Part shown: piece by piece, positions 1 through 8,413 of the stretch
Layout of the letters: each line of letters begins with the position of its first letter
Numbering within the stretch: the first letter of the stretch is position 1
Origin: Pseudomonas sp. REP124
GTDB lineage: Bacteria > Pseudomonadota > Gammaproteobacteria > Pseudomonadales > Pseudomonadaceae
Length of the DNA stretch: 41,173 bases
Assembly: GCF_020164475.1 (NCBI RefSeq)
Contig: NZ_JAIQWX010000045.1
Coordinates: forward strand, 1-41,173
Direction of reading: 5' to 3'
Translations under genes and position numbers: made by a program
Notes under the pieces: model-generated
Database searches by the model: none
What the model was told of the DNA's origin: nothing
Seen by the model: the letters and a program-made list of their open reading frames with translations, nothing else

Positions 1-54
1 GTGGGAGCGAGGCTTGCCCGCGAAGACTGACTCAAGACCGCAACGGATCTTGAG
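1..54. repeat. Partial REP element and imperfect hairpin
   Basis: Bases 1-25 carry the gagcgaggcttgcccgcg core of the Pseudomonas REP family, cut by the window edge. Bases 31-54 form an imperfect hairpin (ctcaaga/tcttgag arms, with ccg/cgg continuing the stem inside). It lies just downstream of the stop codon of the leftward acetyltransferase gene and may end its transcript. There is no clear T tract, so this role is an inference. Confidence 0.55.
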
Positions 55-63
55 CCCTGAACA

Positions 64-1071
64 TCACGCCAATTCACACCGCTCAAAAAACCGCTCACGC
101 CCCAGCACCATCAACGCCGCGCGCTTGTGCGGAAAGTCGAATTCCTTCTCGCAATGAAACCGCTGCCCCTGCATGTACCCGATCATCTTGGCATTGTCGG
201 CACGCGGTTCGGCGACCACGCGCTGGGTGCGTGGATCGTCGAGGAACAGGTAATGGGTCAGGGCCGATAACCAGCTCGCCACCTTGTGCGGGCCACGGTG
301 GTTTTCTTCGCCGACCAGCATGTGAATGCCACGGTCGTAATCGGCAACTTCATAGAACGGCGCAATCCGGTCCTCTTTTGCCCAGTACGCTTCGAAATAG
401 GCGAAAGGCTGATCATCGAAACAGCCGATCAGGGTCACGGTATGCGGGTCGGCCTCGAGTTTGCTCAGGTACTCGCGATGCTGCTCGAGGCTGCCCTCCT
501 CCTGCCAGAAACTCGCCACCCGCGGACTGTTCTGCCAGCGGTTGAACCGGGCCAGATCGAGGTCGATGTCCAGGGTGCGCAGGGAAATCCACCTCCCCAG
601 CCGCGCATCGAAACGCCGATACACCTCGCCCTTCGGCTTGATCGGTCTCAGAGGGTGGCGCTTGCCATTGGTGATGACCATCTGCTGTGGATAACAGGCG
701 CTCAGCGACTGCCCCAGCCAGGGTTGCGGCAACTGCCAGAACAGCCCGCGTTCGCAGCGATATTCATTAGGGGTTTGTGTGGGGATCAGCAAGCCGCCGA
801 GCAAGGCCTCGGTCGGCGCCTCGGCCAATCGCCAGCTCAGGTGCTGACAGGCCGGATCGCGGGCAAACAGCCAATAACAGGCGGCCCAGATCGCCTGACT
901 GGAAGGACGGTCACCGCCCTCTTCCAGTTGCAGTTCGTGATCGCGTGTCATGCGCAACTTAATCAGCGGTTGATCATCAAGGCTCAGGCTCAAGCGGCCT
1001 TCGCTTGCATCGGCTACAAGACGGCGGCCTGTGGGCAAGGCCAGGGTCGTCAGGTCATTCGGATTGGACAT
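64..1071 (-). CDS. GNAT-family acetyltransferase, siderophore-biosynthesis type
   Basis: A 335-residue protein whose C-terminal half (about residues 150-330) resembles the acyltransferase domain of hydroxamate siderophore enzymes (IucB/RhbD/AlcB-like). It includes the segment FWQEEGSLEQHREYL, a PFAYFEAYWAKEDRI strand-turn and the acyl-CoA-binding region GPHKVASWLSAL. Family members acetylate or acylate N-hydroxy-ornithine/lysine or related amines. The N-terminal 140 residues are a less conserved extension typical of the Pseudomonas versions. No siderophore synthetase or receptor lies in the window, so the substrate cannot be named. The ATG has no strong ribosome binding site. It is the last of three co-oriented genes after atuR and the solute-binding protein, with a 79-bp gap before it. 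Confidence 0.75.
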   Translation of the reverse strand: MSNPNDLTTLALPTGRRLVADASEGRLSLSLDDQPLIKLRMTRDHELQLEEGGDRPSSQAIWAACYWLFARDPACQHLSWRLAEAPTEALLGGLLIPTQTPNEYRCERGLFWQLPQPWLGQSLSACYPQQMVITNGKRHPLRPIKPKGEVYRRFDARLGRWISLRTLDIDLDLARFNRWQNSPRVASFWQEEGSLEQHREYLSKLEADPHTVTLIGCFDDQPFAYFEAYWAKEDRIAPFYEVADYDRGIHMLVGEENHRGPHKVASWLSALTHYLFLDDPRTQRVVAEPRADNAKMIGYMQGQRFHCEKEFDFPHKRAALMVLGRERFFERCELA

Positions 1072-1077
1072 GGAAGG

Positions 1078-1120
1078 GGCTCACGATAATCGTCGACAGT
1101 TCAACGATGGGACGTGAGCC
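1078..1120. promoter_or_regulatory. Inverted repeat between solute-binding and acetyltransferase genes
   Basis: GGCTCACG at 1078-1085 is matched by CGTGAGCC at 1113-1120, with a weaker inner atcgt/acgat pair. It occupies most of the short gap upstream of the leftward acetyltransferase gene. It could be a terminator stem for the preceding gene or an operator; no T tract is seen. Confidence 0.35.
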
Positions 1121-1150
1121 GGGGGCGGAAATTTAAGAGAAAGCGCGCGG

Positions 1151-1954
1151 TTAACGCGGGACCGGCACGATCGCGATCTTGTACGGGTCGAAAATCTTCA
1201 GCATCTGCCCATTGTCGCGCAAGCCTTGCAGCAACTGCCCAAACGCTTCGCCCGAGATCGGCGAGGCCGGGCGCAGGATGGCGTAGTGGTGATAGACCTG
1301 ATCGATGCGATTGGACACCAGCAACTCGTCAGCGACTTTCAGATTGCGCAGAAAATAGTCGCTCAGGTAGGAGCGCGTGACCAGGGCGATGTCGGCGCGA
1401 CCGCGCAGCACCATTAGAAGGTTGCTGTCGTGGGAATAAGTCAGCGTGGCGTTGTACGTGGTAGCCAGGTATTTGGGCTCGGCGTTGAAGTTGGCGAATT
1501 CGTAGTGATAGCCGCTGAACAGCGCCAGGCGCTTGCCGGCAAGGTCGGTGAAGTAATCCTGCTGACGCTCCGGGCGATTCTCCGGATGGCGTTGGGCGAC
1601 GAAAATCTCGGCGTCTTCCAGGCCCATGTCGACGTCGGTGTGCGGAATGTCCTTCCAGCCCCAGGCAGGGTTTTCGAAGATCGCCATGTCGATCCGGCCC
1701 TGCTTGAAATCGCCGAATCGCCGAGGGATCGAGGTGGGTACCAGGACGAATTGATAGTCCTTTTGCGAGGCATTGAGCGCTTCTACCAACTGCGGCAACA
1801 GGCCGGTGTCCGCTCCTTTTTCCGGGCGTACGGTGTACGGAGGAAAGTGCGCGGCACCGATGCGCACCAGTTGTGCAGCCTGGGACGGCAGCACCCACGA
1901 CGTCGCGAGCATTGCCAGAAAAAAACCTGTTGCCGTCCGAATTGGCGAAAACAT
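1151..1954 (-). CDS. Periplasmic substrate-binding protein, SBP_bac_3 family
   Basis: The protein is 268 residues from the ATG at 1954; the upstream GTG/ATG extension lacks signal character. Residues 1-27 are a Sec signal peptide (basic start, FFLAMLATSWVL core, predicted cleavage after SQA). The mature part starts VRIGAAHFPPYTV, as in family 3 amino-acid-binding proteins. Motifs such as RRFGDFKQGRIDMAIFENP and the later VLRGRADIALVTRSYL fit the two-lobed periplasmic fold. No ABC permease or ATPase is adjacent, so it may be an orphan receptor or serve a distant transporter. It lies 88 bp downstream of atuR on the same strand and may be co-transcribed, but nothing shows a role in terpene use. 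Confidence 0.75.
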   Translation of the reverse strand: MFSPIRTATGFFLAMLATSWVLPSQAAQLVRIGAAHFPPYTVRPEKGADTGLLPQLVEALNASQKDYQFVLVPTSIPRRFGDFKQGRIDMAIFENPAWGWKDIPHTDVDMGLEDAEIFVAQRHPENRPERQQDYFTDLAGKRLALFSGYHYEFANFNAEPKYLATTYNATLTYSHDSNLLMVLRGRADIALVTRSYLSDYFLRNLKVADELLVSNRIDQVYHHYAILRPASPISGEAFGQLLQGLRDNGQMLKIFDPYKIAIVPVPR

Positions 1955-2042
1955 CAAACCACCCACCCCCAAACACTGCGTCATTGCATTCAAGCTAGGC
2001 GGTTTCGCCCAGTTAGCCAGTTTCCTGCCGACCCACACGCCG

Positions 2043-2669
2043 TTATTGCTTCTCCTCCAGCACCAGAATCAGCGCCTCATCGGCCAACTGATCCAGGCTC
2101 ATGCTGCCATCGGCGCGAAACCAGGTGGTGCTCCAGGACAGCGCGCCGGTGAGAAAACGTCGGGTGATGAACACATCACCGCGGATGAAACCGGCACTCT
2201 TGGCCTCGCCCAGCACCTGCAGCCAGATGTCTTCATAGATATCGCGCAGGGCCAGGACCTTTTCCTGGCCCTCTTCGGACAGCGAACGCCATTCGTAGAC
2301 CAGCACCGCCATGGCCTCGCCGCTGCCGCCCATGATCGACTGCAATTCGCAGCGGATCAGCGCCAGCACGCGCTCGCGCACGCTGTCGGCTTCGGCGATG
2401 GCCGCGCGCATCAAGGCGGTGTTGTAGCGAATGGTCTCTTCCATCACCGCCCGCAGGATTTCGTCCTTGCTCTTGAAGTGATGAAAGATGCTCCCGGACT
2501 GAATGCCCACGGCACCGGCCAGATCGCGCACCGTGGTGCGCTCGTAACCCTTGTTGCGAAACAGGTGGGCGGCCACTTGCAGCAGCTTGCCACGGGCGCT
2601 GTCCGGATCGGTCAACTGGCCGCTGTCGACCAATTCACGCATCACCCTCAGGGCTTTTTGCTCGTCCAC
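2043..2669 (-). CDS. atuR: TetR-family repressor of the terpene utilisation genes (AtuR)
   Basis: A 208-residue TetR-type regulator. Residues about 24-70 form the helix-turn-helix ([17 protein letters not shown], then [17 protein letters not shown]), followed by an all-helical ligand domain. It is divergent from atuA. In P. aeruginosa AtuR represses atuABCDEFGH and binds two 13-bp inverted repeats in the atuR-atuA gap; matching repeats are present here at 2758-2816. Translation probably starts at GTG 2669, preceded by GGAGAG at good distance; an internal ATG at 2642 is possible. The ligand is unproven from sequence; an acyl-CoA intermediate of the pathway is likely by analogy. Confidence 0.88.
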   Translation of the reverse strand: MDEQKALRVMRELVDSGQLTDPDSARGKLLQVAAHLFRNKGYERTTVRDLAGAVGIQSGSIFHHFKSKDEILRAVMEETIRYNTALMRAAIAEADSVRERVLALIRCELQSIMGGSGEAMAVLVYEWRSLSEEGQEKVLALRDIYEDIWLQVLGEAKSAGFIRGDVFITRRFLTGALSWSTTWFRADGSMSLDQLADEALILVLEEKQ

Positions 2670-2757
2670 CCGTTCTCTCCTACAGTCGATCAGTCACCAA
2701 CGCCGATCCCCGCTAAAACAGGGGACTTGCGCGGGCAATTTAGTCTGGCATCAGCAA

Positions 2758-2773
2758 CCAAGCAAGCGCTCGG
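2758..2773. promoter_or_regulatory. atuR: AtuR operator copy 1
   Basis: CCAAGCAAGCGCTCGG. The first 13 bases are identical to the reverse complement of copy 2 at 2801-2816, the only difference being one base near the end. Two 13-bp inverted repeats in the same intergenic gap are the known AtuR target in P. aeruginosa. It lies nearer the atuR side and could mediate autoregulation. Confidence 0.75.
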
Positions 2774-2800
2774 GCAGAAGATATTTCCGGAGTTTACAAA

Positions 2801-2816
2801 CCAAGCGCTTGCTTGG
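2801..2816. promoter_or_regulatory. atuR: AtuR operator copy 2
   Basis: CCAAGCGCTTGCTTGG, itself a dyad (CCAAGC-GCTT-GCTTGG), located 37 bp before the atuA start. It is the inverted counterpart of 2758-2773. Centre-to-centre distance is 43 bp, about four helical turns, so two bound dimers could lie on the same DNA face. Confidence 0.75.
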
Positions 2817-2853
2817 TAGTCTCGAAACACTTTGTCGAAAGGGGGTTATGCAA

Positions 2854-4650
2854 ATGACTGCTGCCAAAACCATTCGCATCGGTTGCGCCAGCGCGTTCTG
2901 GGGCGACACCTCGACTGCCGCCGCGCAACTGGTGGACGGTGGCCGCCTGGACTACCTGGTATTCGATTACCTGGCGGAAATAACCATGTCGATCATGGCC
3001 GGGGCGCGGATGAAAGATCCCCAGGCCGGTTATGCCAGCGACTTCGTCGAAGTCCTCACTCCCCTTCTCCCGCAGCTCGCCGCGCAGAACATCCGCGTGA
3101 TCAGCAATGCCGGCGGGGTCAATCCGCAGGCCTGCGCCGCCGCCCTGCAAGCGGCCTGCGACAAGGCCGGGGTCGCCCTGAAGATCGCCGTGCTGCTGGG
3201 CGACGACCTGCAACCGCAGTTCAAACAGCTGAGTAGTCGCGGCATTCATGAAATGTTCAGCGGCGCGCCTTTGCCGCCGATGTGCGTCTCGACCAACGCT
3301 TACCTGGGCGCGCCGGGCATAGTTGAAGCCCTGCGCCTGGGCGCCGACATCGTGATCACCGGGCGGGTGGTCGACAGCGCCGTGGTTAGCGCCGCGCTGG
3401 TGCATGAGTTCGGCTGGTCCTGGCAGGACTACGACAAGCTGGCCCAAGCCGCTTTGGCCGGCCACATCATCGAATGCGGCGCGCAGTGCACCGGAGGCAA
3501 TTTCACCGACTGGCGCGAAGTGCCCGACTACGAACACATAGGTTTCCCGATCGTCGAAGTCAGCGCCGACAGCCAGTTCATCGTCAGCAAACCCGAAGGC
3601 TCCGGCGGACTGGTCACGCCACTGACGGTGGGCGAACAGATGCTGTATGAGATCGGCGACCCACGGGCCTATCTGCTGCCGGATGTGGTCTGCGATTTCA
3701 CTCACGTCAAACTGGTGCAACAGGGCAAGAATGCGGTGCGGGTCCACGGCGCCAAAGGCTTGCCGCCCACCGATCAATACAAGGTCAGCGCCACCTTTCC
3801 CGACGGTTTCAAATGCACCGCCAGTTGCCTGATCGCCGGCATCGACGCAGTAGACAAGGCTCGGCGCGTCAGCCAGGCGATCATCGACAAGACCTCGGAA
3901 ATGTTCGAGCAGCGCGGTTGGCCACGCTACACCGACGTGAACATCGAACTGCTCGGCAGCGAAGCCACCTACGGCCCCCACGGCCAGCGCCGGGACAGCC
4001 GCGAGGTGGTGATCAAACTGGCGGTGCGCCATCCGAACAAGCAGGCGTTGATCCTGTTTTCCCGGGAAATCGCCCAGGCCGCGACCGGCATGGCACCGGG
4101 GCTGAGCGGCATCGTCGGCGGTCGGCCGACGGTCTATCCGCTGATCCGCCTGTTCTCCTTCCTCATCGACAAAAGCGCCTGCGCGGTGGAGATTGAATTC
4201 AACGGCCAGCGCCTGCCCTGCGCCCTGCCCGCCATCGATGTGCTCGACCCCGACACCTTGCCCCTTCCCCTCGACCCGCCGAAACCCGGCGAGCGCGCCG
4301 ACGCCAGCGTGGCGCTGATCAAGCTCGCCGTGGCCCGATCCGGCGACAAGGGCAACCACAGCAATATCGGGGTCATGGCCCGCGAGCCGGAGTTCCTGCC
4401 GTGGATCGCCGAGGCGCTGACGCCGGCGGTGATCGTCGACTGGATGAGCCACGTCCTCGATCCGATTCACGGGCGCGTCGAGCGCTGGTATCTGCCCGCC
4501 AGCCACAGCCTGAACTTCCTGCTGGAAAACGCCCTCGGCGGCGGCGGTGTCGCCAGCTTGCGCATCGACCCGCAGGGCAAGGCCTTCGCCCAGCAACTGC
4601 TGGAAATCCAGATTCCGGTGCCCCAGCGCATCGCCGACCAGGTCAATTAG
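2854..4650 (+). CDS. atuA: Acyclic terpene utilisation protein AtuA
   Basis: A 598-residue protein of the AtuA/DUF1446 family. The N-terminal core begins [20 protein letters not shown] and runs to about residue 450. A smaller AtuA-like C-terminal domain (about 480-590) contains the [17 protein letters not shown] segment. AtuA is required for growth on citronellol/geraniol in P. aeruginosa, but its reaction is not firmly established. It may act in removing the acetyl unit from the 3-hydroxy-3-isohexenylglutaryl-CoA side of the pathway. The ATG at 2854 is chosen because GGGGG ends 8 bases upstream; the in-frame ATG at 2848 is only 2 bases from it. It is the first gene of the rightward operon, 12 bp ahead of atuB. 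Confidence 0.9.
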   Translation: MTAAKTIRIGCASAFWGDTSTAAAQLVDGGRLDYLVFDYLAEITMSIMAGARMKDPQAGYASDFVEVLTPLLPQLAAQNIRVISNAGGVNPQACAAALQAACDKAGVALKIAVLLGDDLQPQFKQLSSRGIHEMFSGAPLPPMCVSTNAYLGAPGIVEALRLGADIVITGRVVDSAVVSAALVHEFGWSWQDYDKLAQAALAGHIIECGAQCTGGNFTDWREVPDYEHIGFPIVEVSADSQFIVSKPEGSGGLVTPLTVGEQMLYEIGDPRAYLLPDVVCDFTHVKLVQQGKNAVRVHGAKGLPPTDQYKVSATFPDGFKCTASCLIAGIDAVDKARRVSQAIIDKTSEMFEQRGWPRYTDVNIELLGSEATYGPHGQRRDSREVVIKLAVRHPNKQALILFSREIAQAATGMAPGLSGIVGGRPTVYPLIRLFSFLIDKSACAVEIEFNGQRLPCALPAIDVLDPDTLPLPLDPPKPGERADASVALIKLAVARSGDKGNHSNIGVMAREPEFLPWIAEALTPAVIVDWMSHVLDPIHGRVERWYLPASHSLNFLLENALGGGGVASLRIDPQGKAFAQQLLEIQIPVPQRIADQVN

Positions 4651-4662
4651 AGGACTGCCGTC

Positions 4663-5532
4663 ATGGCCTACGATTCGATTTTCAAAGCCGATCTTTTCGC
4701 GGGCCAGACGATCATCGTCACCGGTGGTGGCAGTGGCATCGGCCGCTGCACCGCCCATGAACTGGCAGCTCTCGGTGCTCATGTAGTGCTGGTGGGGCGC
4801 AAGGCCGACAAGCTGAAAAGCGTCGTTGCCGAGATTGCCGAAGATGGCGGCAAGGCCGACTGGAGCACCTGTGATATCCGTGATGAAGAAGCGGTGAGCC
4901 ACATGGTGGGCGAGCTGATCCGCAAGCACGGGCCGATTCACGGCCTGGTCAACAATGCCGGCGGGCAGTATCCGTCGCCGCTGGCCTCGATCAACCAGAA
5001 AGGTTTTGAAACCGTGGTGCGCACCAATCTGGTGGGCGGTTTCCTGATGGCCCGGGAAGTGTTCAACCAGTCCATGAGCAAACACGGCGGCGCCATCGTC
5101 AACATGCTCGCCGACATGTGGAGCGGCATGCCCGGCATGGGCCATTCGGGCGCGGCGCGTTCGGGCATGGACAACCTGACCAAGACCGCCGCCTTTGAAT
5201 GGGGTTACGCCGGGGTGCGGGTCAACGCGGTGGCGCCGGGCTGGATCGCCTCCAGCGGCATGGACACTTACGAAGGCGCCTTCAAGGCGGTGATCCCGAC
5301 CTTGCGCGAACACGTGCCGCTCAAACGTATCGGCACCGAATCGGAAGTCAGCGCGGCGATCGTTTTCCTGCTGAGCCCGGCGGCGGCCTTCATCAGCGGC
5401 AGCACCTTGCGCATCGATGGCGCCGCAAGCCTCGGCGGACGCGCGTGGCCGATCCACAAGGCGACCAACAGCGAGTCGTACAACGGCTTCCACCGCGCCT
5501 ATCTTCCAGACGTCCTTAAAGACAAGGAATAA
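4663..5532 (+). CDS. atuB: Short-chain dehydrogenase/reductase AtuB
   Basis: A 289-residue SDR with the NAD(P)-binding TGGGSGIG at residues 20-27, NNAG at 97-100 and the APGWI turn at 191-195. The usual catalytic YxxxK is absent: the aligned segment is HSGAARSGMDNLTK (161-174), giving Ser162 and Arg166 where classical SDRs have Tyr and Lys. This segment resembles the 2,4-dienoyl-CoA reductase and peroxisomal enoyl-CoA reductase branch of the SDRs, where the corresponding motif is HAG-AK-AGVD. A CoA-ester substrate therefore seems more likely than a free alcohol. Its step in terpene breakdown is unassigned. It sits 12 bp after atuA and 3 bp before atuC. Confidence 0.88.
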   Translation: MAYDSIFKADLFAGQTIIVTGGGSGIGRCTAHELAALGAHVVLVGRKADKLKSVVAEIAEDGGKADWSTCDIRDEEAVSHMVGELIRKHGPIHGLVNNAGGQYPSPLASINQKGFETVVRTNLVGGFLMAREVFNQSMSKHGGAIVNMLADMWSGMPGMGHSGAARSGMDNLTKTAAFEWGYAGVRVNAVAPGWIASSGMDTYEGAFKAVIPTLREHVPLKRIGTESEVSAAIVFLLSPAAAFISGSTLRIDGAASLGGRAWPIHKATNSESYNGFHRAYLPDVLKDKE

Positions 5533-5535
5533 CCC

Positions 5536-7152
5536 ATGCCGGTGATTCAGTCGCAACTCGATCCCCACAGCGAACAGTTCGCCCGCAATCGCGAGGCCAT
5601 GCTGGTGGGCGTCGAGCAGATCCGTCAGCTGGAACAGAACCTGTTGAACAAGGCGGACGAAGCCCGGGCCAAATTCGACAAGCGCGGGCAACTGCTGCCT
5701 CGCGAACGCCTCAACCTGCTGCTGGACCCCGGCGCGCCTTTTCTCGAACTGGCCAGCTTGGCCGGCTACAAGCTGCACGACGACAAGGACGGCAGTTCGG
5801 CCGGTGGCGGGCTGATTGCGGGGATCGGTTACGTGTCCGGCGTGCGCGCGTTGATCGTGGCGAACAACAGCGCGATCAAGGGCGGGACCATTTCCCCCAG
5901 CGGCCTGAAAAAATCCCTGCGCCTGCAACAGATCGCCATGGAAAACAAACTGCCGGTGATCACCCTCGCCGAAAGCGGTGGCGCCAACCTCAACTACGCG
6001 GCGGAGATTTTCGTCGAGGGCGCGCGCAGCTTCGCCAATCAGGCGCGGATGTCGGCCATGGGCCTGCCGCAGATTACCGTGGTGCACGGTTCGGCCACGG
6101 CGGGCGGCGCCTATCAGCCGGGCCTGTCGGACTACGTGGTGGTGGTGCGTGGCAAGGCCAAGCTGTTTCTCGCCGGTCCCCCGCTGCTCAAGGCCGCCAC
6201 CGGCGAAATCGCCACCGATGAAGAACTGGGCGGCGCCGAGATGCACGCGCAACTCGCCGGTACTGCCGAGTATCTGGCGCAAAACGATGCCGACGGCGTA
6301 CGTCAGGTGCGTGAGATTGTCAGCCTGCTGCCCTGGAACGATCAGTTGCCGCAGCGTGCGCAGCCTGAATGGCAAGAGCCGCTCTACCCCGTCGAGGAGC
6401 TGCTGGGGCTGATTCCGGACGATCCGAAAAAGCCCTACGACGTGCGCGAAATCATCGCCCGAATCGCCGACGGCTCGAGCTTTCTCGACTTCAAGAACGA
6501 GTTCGATCAGCAGACCGTGTGCGGCCATCTGAAAATCCACGGGCGCACCTGCGGCTTCATCGGTAACAACGGCCCGATCACACCCAAGGGCGCGAGCAAG
6601 GCGGCGCAGTTCATCCAGCTGTGCGACCAGAGCCAGACGCCGCTGCTGTTCTTCCACAACACCACCGGTTTCATGGTCGGCACCGAATCGGAACAGCAAG
6701 GCGTGATCAAGCACGGCGCCAAGATGATCCAGGCGGTGGCCAATGCCCGGGTGCCCAAGCTCACCATCGTCGTCGGCGGCTCTTATGGCGCCGGCAACTA
6801 TGCGATGTGCGGCCGCGGCCTCGACCCGCGCTTCATCTTCGCCTGGCCCAACAGCCGCACTGCCGTGATGGGTGGCGCCCAGGCCGGCAAGGTGCTGCGC
6901 ATCGTCACCGAGGCCAAGCAGGCCAAAGACGGCCTGGTGCCCGACCCGAAAATGCTCGACATGCTCGAACAGGTCACCGCGCAGAAACTCGATGCCCAGT
7001 CCACGGCGCTGTACGGCAGCGCCAACCTGTGGGACGACGGCCTGATCGACCCGCGCGATACCCGGACCTTGCTGGGGTTCTTGCTGGACATCTGTCACGA
7101 GGCCGAGGTGCGGCCGTTGCAGGTCAACAGTTTTGGTGTGGCGCGGTTCTGA
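5536..7152 (+). CDS. atuC: Geranyl-CoA carboxylase, carboxyltransferase (beta) subunit AtuC
   Basis: A 538-residue biotin-dependent carboxyltransferase. The N half has GSATAGGAYQPGLSDY and FLAGPPLLKAATGE (about 185-225). The C half has GGSYGAGNYAMCGRG and FAWPNSRTAVMGGAQAGKVL, which build the two oxyanion-hole crotonase folds. With AtuF it carboxylates the gamma methyl of cis-geranyl-CoA to isohexenylglutaconyl-CoA, parallel to methylcrotonyl-CoA carboxylase in leucine breakdown. Sequence alone cannot fully exclude methylcrotonyl-CoA as substrate, but the flanking atuA/B/D/E/F genes make geranyl-CoA carboxylase the strong call. A hairpin follows directly after its stop codon. Confidence 0.92.
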   Translation: MPVIQSQLDPHSEQFARNREAMLVGVEQIRQLEQNLLNKADEARAKFDKRGQLLPRERLNLLLDPGAPFLELASLAGYKLHDDKDGSSAGGGLIAGIGYVSGVRALIVANNSAIKGGTISPSGLKKSLRLQQIAMENKLPVITLAESGGANLNYAAEIFVEGARSFANQARMSAMGLPQITVVHGSATAGGAYQPGLSDYVVVVRGKAKLFLAGPPLLKAATGEIATDEELGGAEMHAQLAGTAEYLAQNDADGVRQVREIVSLLPWNDQLPQRAQPEWQEPLYPVEELLGLIPDDPKKPYDVREIIARIADGSSFLDFKNEFDQQTVCGHLKIHGRTCGFIGNNGPITPKGASKAAQFIQLCDQSQTPLLFFHNTTGFMVGTESEQQGVIKHGAKMIQAVANARVPKLTIVVGGSYGAGNYAMCGRGLDPRFIFAWPNSRTAVMGGAQAGKVLRIVTEAKQAKDGLVPDPKMLDMLEQVTAQKLDAQSTALYGSANLWDDGLIDPRDTRTLLGFLLDICHEAEVRPLQVNSFGVARF

Positions 7153-7161
7153 CTGATCGAC

Positions 7162-7194
7162 TGATCGTTCCCACGCTCTGCGTGGGAACGATCA
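7162..7194. repeat. Perfect 15-bp palindrome between atuC and atuD
   Basis: Arms of 15 bp (TGATCGTTCCCACGC and its exact complement) enclose a three-base loop, starting 10 bp after the atuC stop. The gttcccacgc-tct-gcgtgggaac unit is a common dispersed palindrome of Pseudomonas intergenic DNA. Inside an operon it could cause partial termination or protect the 3' end of an atuABC transcript. No T tract follows. Confidence 0.85.
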
Positions 7195-7255
7195 GGACCA
7201 ACGAACAAACGATCAGATAACGCAGTGCCCCTTTTATTTAAGGAGAACAATAAAA

Positions 7256-8413
7256 ATGATCTTCACCCAGGAACACGAAGCACTGCGCCGCACCGTCCGC
7301 CAATTCGTCGATCACGAGATCAATCCGCACGTCGAGGCCTGGGAAAAGGCCGGGCGCTTTCCGATCCACGAGATCTTCCGCAAGGCTGGCGAGCTGGGTC
7401 TGCTGGGCATTTCCAAGCCGGAAAAATTCGGCGGCATGGGGCTCGACTACAGCTACTCGATCGTCGCTGCCGAAGAGTTCGGCACCATTCATTGCGGCGG
7501 CATTCCGATGTCCATCGGCGTGCAGACCGACATGTGCACCCCGGCGCTGGCGCGTTTCGGCTCCGATGAATTGCGCGACGAGTTCCTGCGCCCGGCCATC
7601 AGCGGCGAACAGGTGGGCTGCATCGGCGTCTCCGAAGTGGGTGCCGGTTCCGACGTGGCCGGGCTCAAGACCACCGCGCGCAAGGACGGTGACGACTACG
7701 TGATCAACGGCAGCAAGATGTGGATCACCAACTCGCCGAGCGCCGATTTCATCTGCCTGCTGGCCAACACCTCCGACGACAAACCGCACATCAATAAGTC
7801 GCTGATCATGGTGCCGATGAACACCCCTGGCATCAGCCTGAGCAGCCATCTGGACAAGCTCGGGATGCGCAGTTCGGAAACCGCCCAGGTGTTTTTCGAC
7901 AACGTGCGCGTACCGCAACGCAACCGCATCGGCCATGAAGGCGCGGGCTTCATGATGCAGATGCTGCAGTTCCAGGAAGAACGCCTGTTCGGCGCGGCGA
8001 ACATGATCAAGGGCCTGGAATACTGCGTCGACAGCACCATCCAATATTGCAAGGAACGCAAGACCTTCGGCAGTGCGCTGATCGACAACCAGGTCATTCA
8101 CTTCCGTCTCGCCGAATTGCAGACCGAAATCGAATGCCTGCGCGCGCTGGTCTATCAGGCCACCGAGCAATACGTCAAAGGCCAGGACGTCACTCGCCTG
8201 GCGTCCATGGCCAAGCTCAAGGCCGGGCGGCTGGGCCGCGAAGTCACCGACAGCTGTCTGCAATACTGGGGCGGCATGGGTTTCATGTGGGACAACCCGG
8301 TGGCCCGCGCCTACCGCGATGTGCGGCTGGTGTCGATCGGCGGCGGTGCCGACGAAATCATGCTGGGGATCATCTGCAAGCTGATGGGCATCCTGCCGGG
8401 GAAAAAGAAATGA
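7256..8413 (+). CDS. atuD: Citronellyl-CoA dehydrogenase AtuD (acyl-CoA dehydrogenase)
   Basis: A 385-residue FAD-dependent acyl-CoA dehydrogenase. It shows the family signature IGVSEVGAGSDVAGLKTTA (123-141) and the C-terminal QYWGGMGFMWDNPVARAYRD segment (336-354). At the C-terminal loop, where short- and medium-chain enzymes have the catalytic Glu (YEGTSEI), it reads IGGGADEI. Instead Glu242 in FQEERLF matches the helix-G glutamate used by isovaleryl-CoA and long-chain dehydrogenases, which suits a branched substrate. AtuD oxidises citronellyl-CoA to geranyl-CoA. The start is supported by AGGAG at 7241-7245, 10 bases before the ATG. Its stop overlaps the atuE start. Confidence 0.9.
   Translation: MIFTQEHEALRRTVRQFVDHEINPHVEAWEKAGRFPIHEIFRKAGELGLLGISKPEKFGGMGLDYSYSIVAAEEFGTIHCGGIPMSIGVQTDMCTPALARFGSDELRDEFLRPAISGEQVGCIGVSEVGAGSDVAGLKTTARKDGDDYVINGSKMWITNSPSADFICLLANTSDDKPHINKSLIMVPMNTPGISLSSHLDKLGMRSSETAQVFFDNVRVPQRNRIGHEGAGFMMQMLQFQEERLFGAANMIKGLEYCVDSTIQYCKERKTFGSALIDNQVIHFRLAELQTEIECLRALVYQATEQYVKGQDVTRLASMAKLKAGRLGREVTDSCLQYWGGMGFMWDNPVARAYRDVRLVSIGGGADEIMLGIICKLMGILPGKKK

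Noticed and set aside
2794..7098. 1434-codon open frame on the minus strand across atuA-atuC
   Set aside because: It is exactly antisense to three well-supported genes; GC-rich third positions leave the opposite frame free of stops. Its translation is rich in Gly/His/Arg/Asp with no domain.
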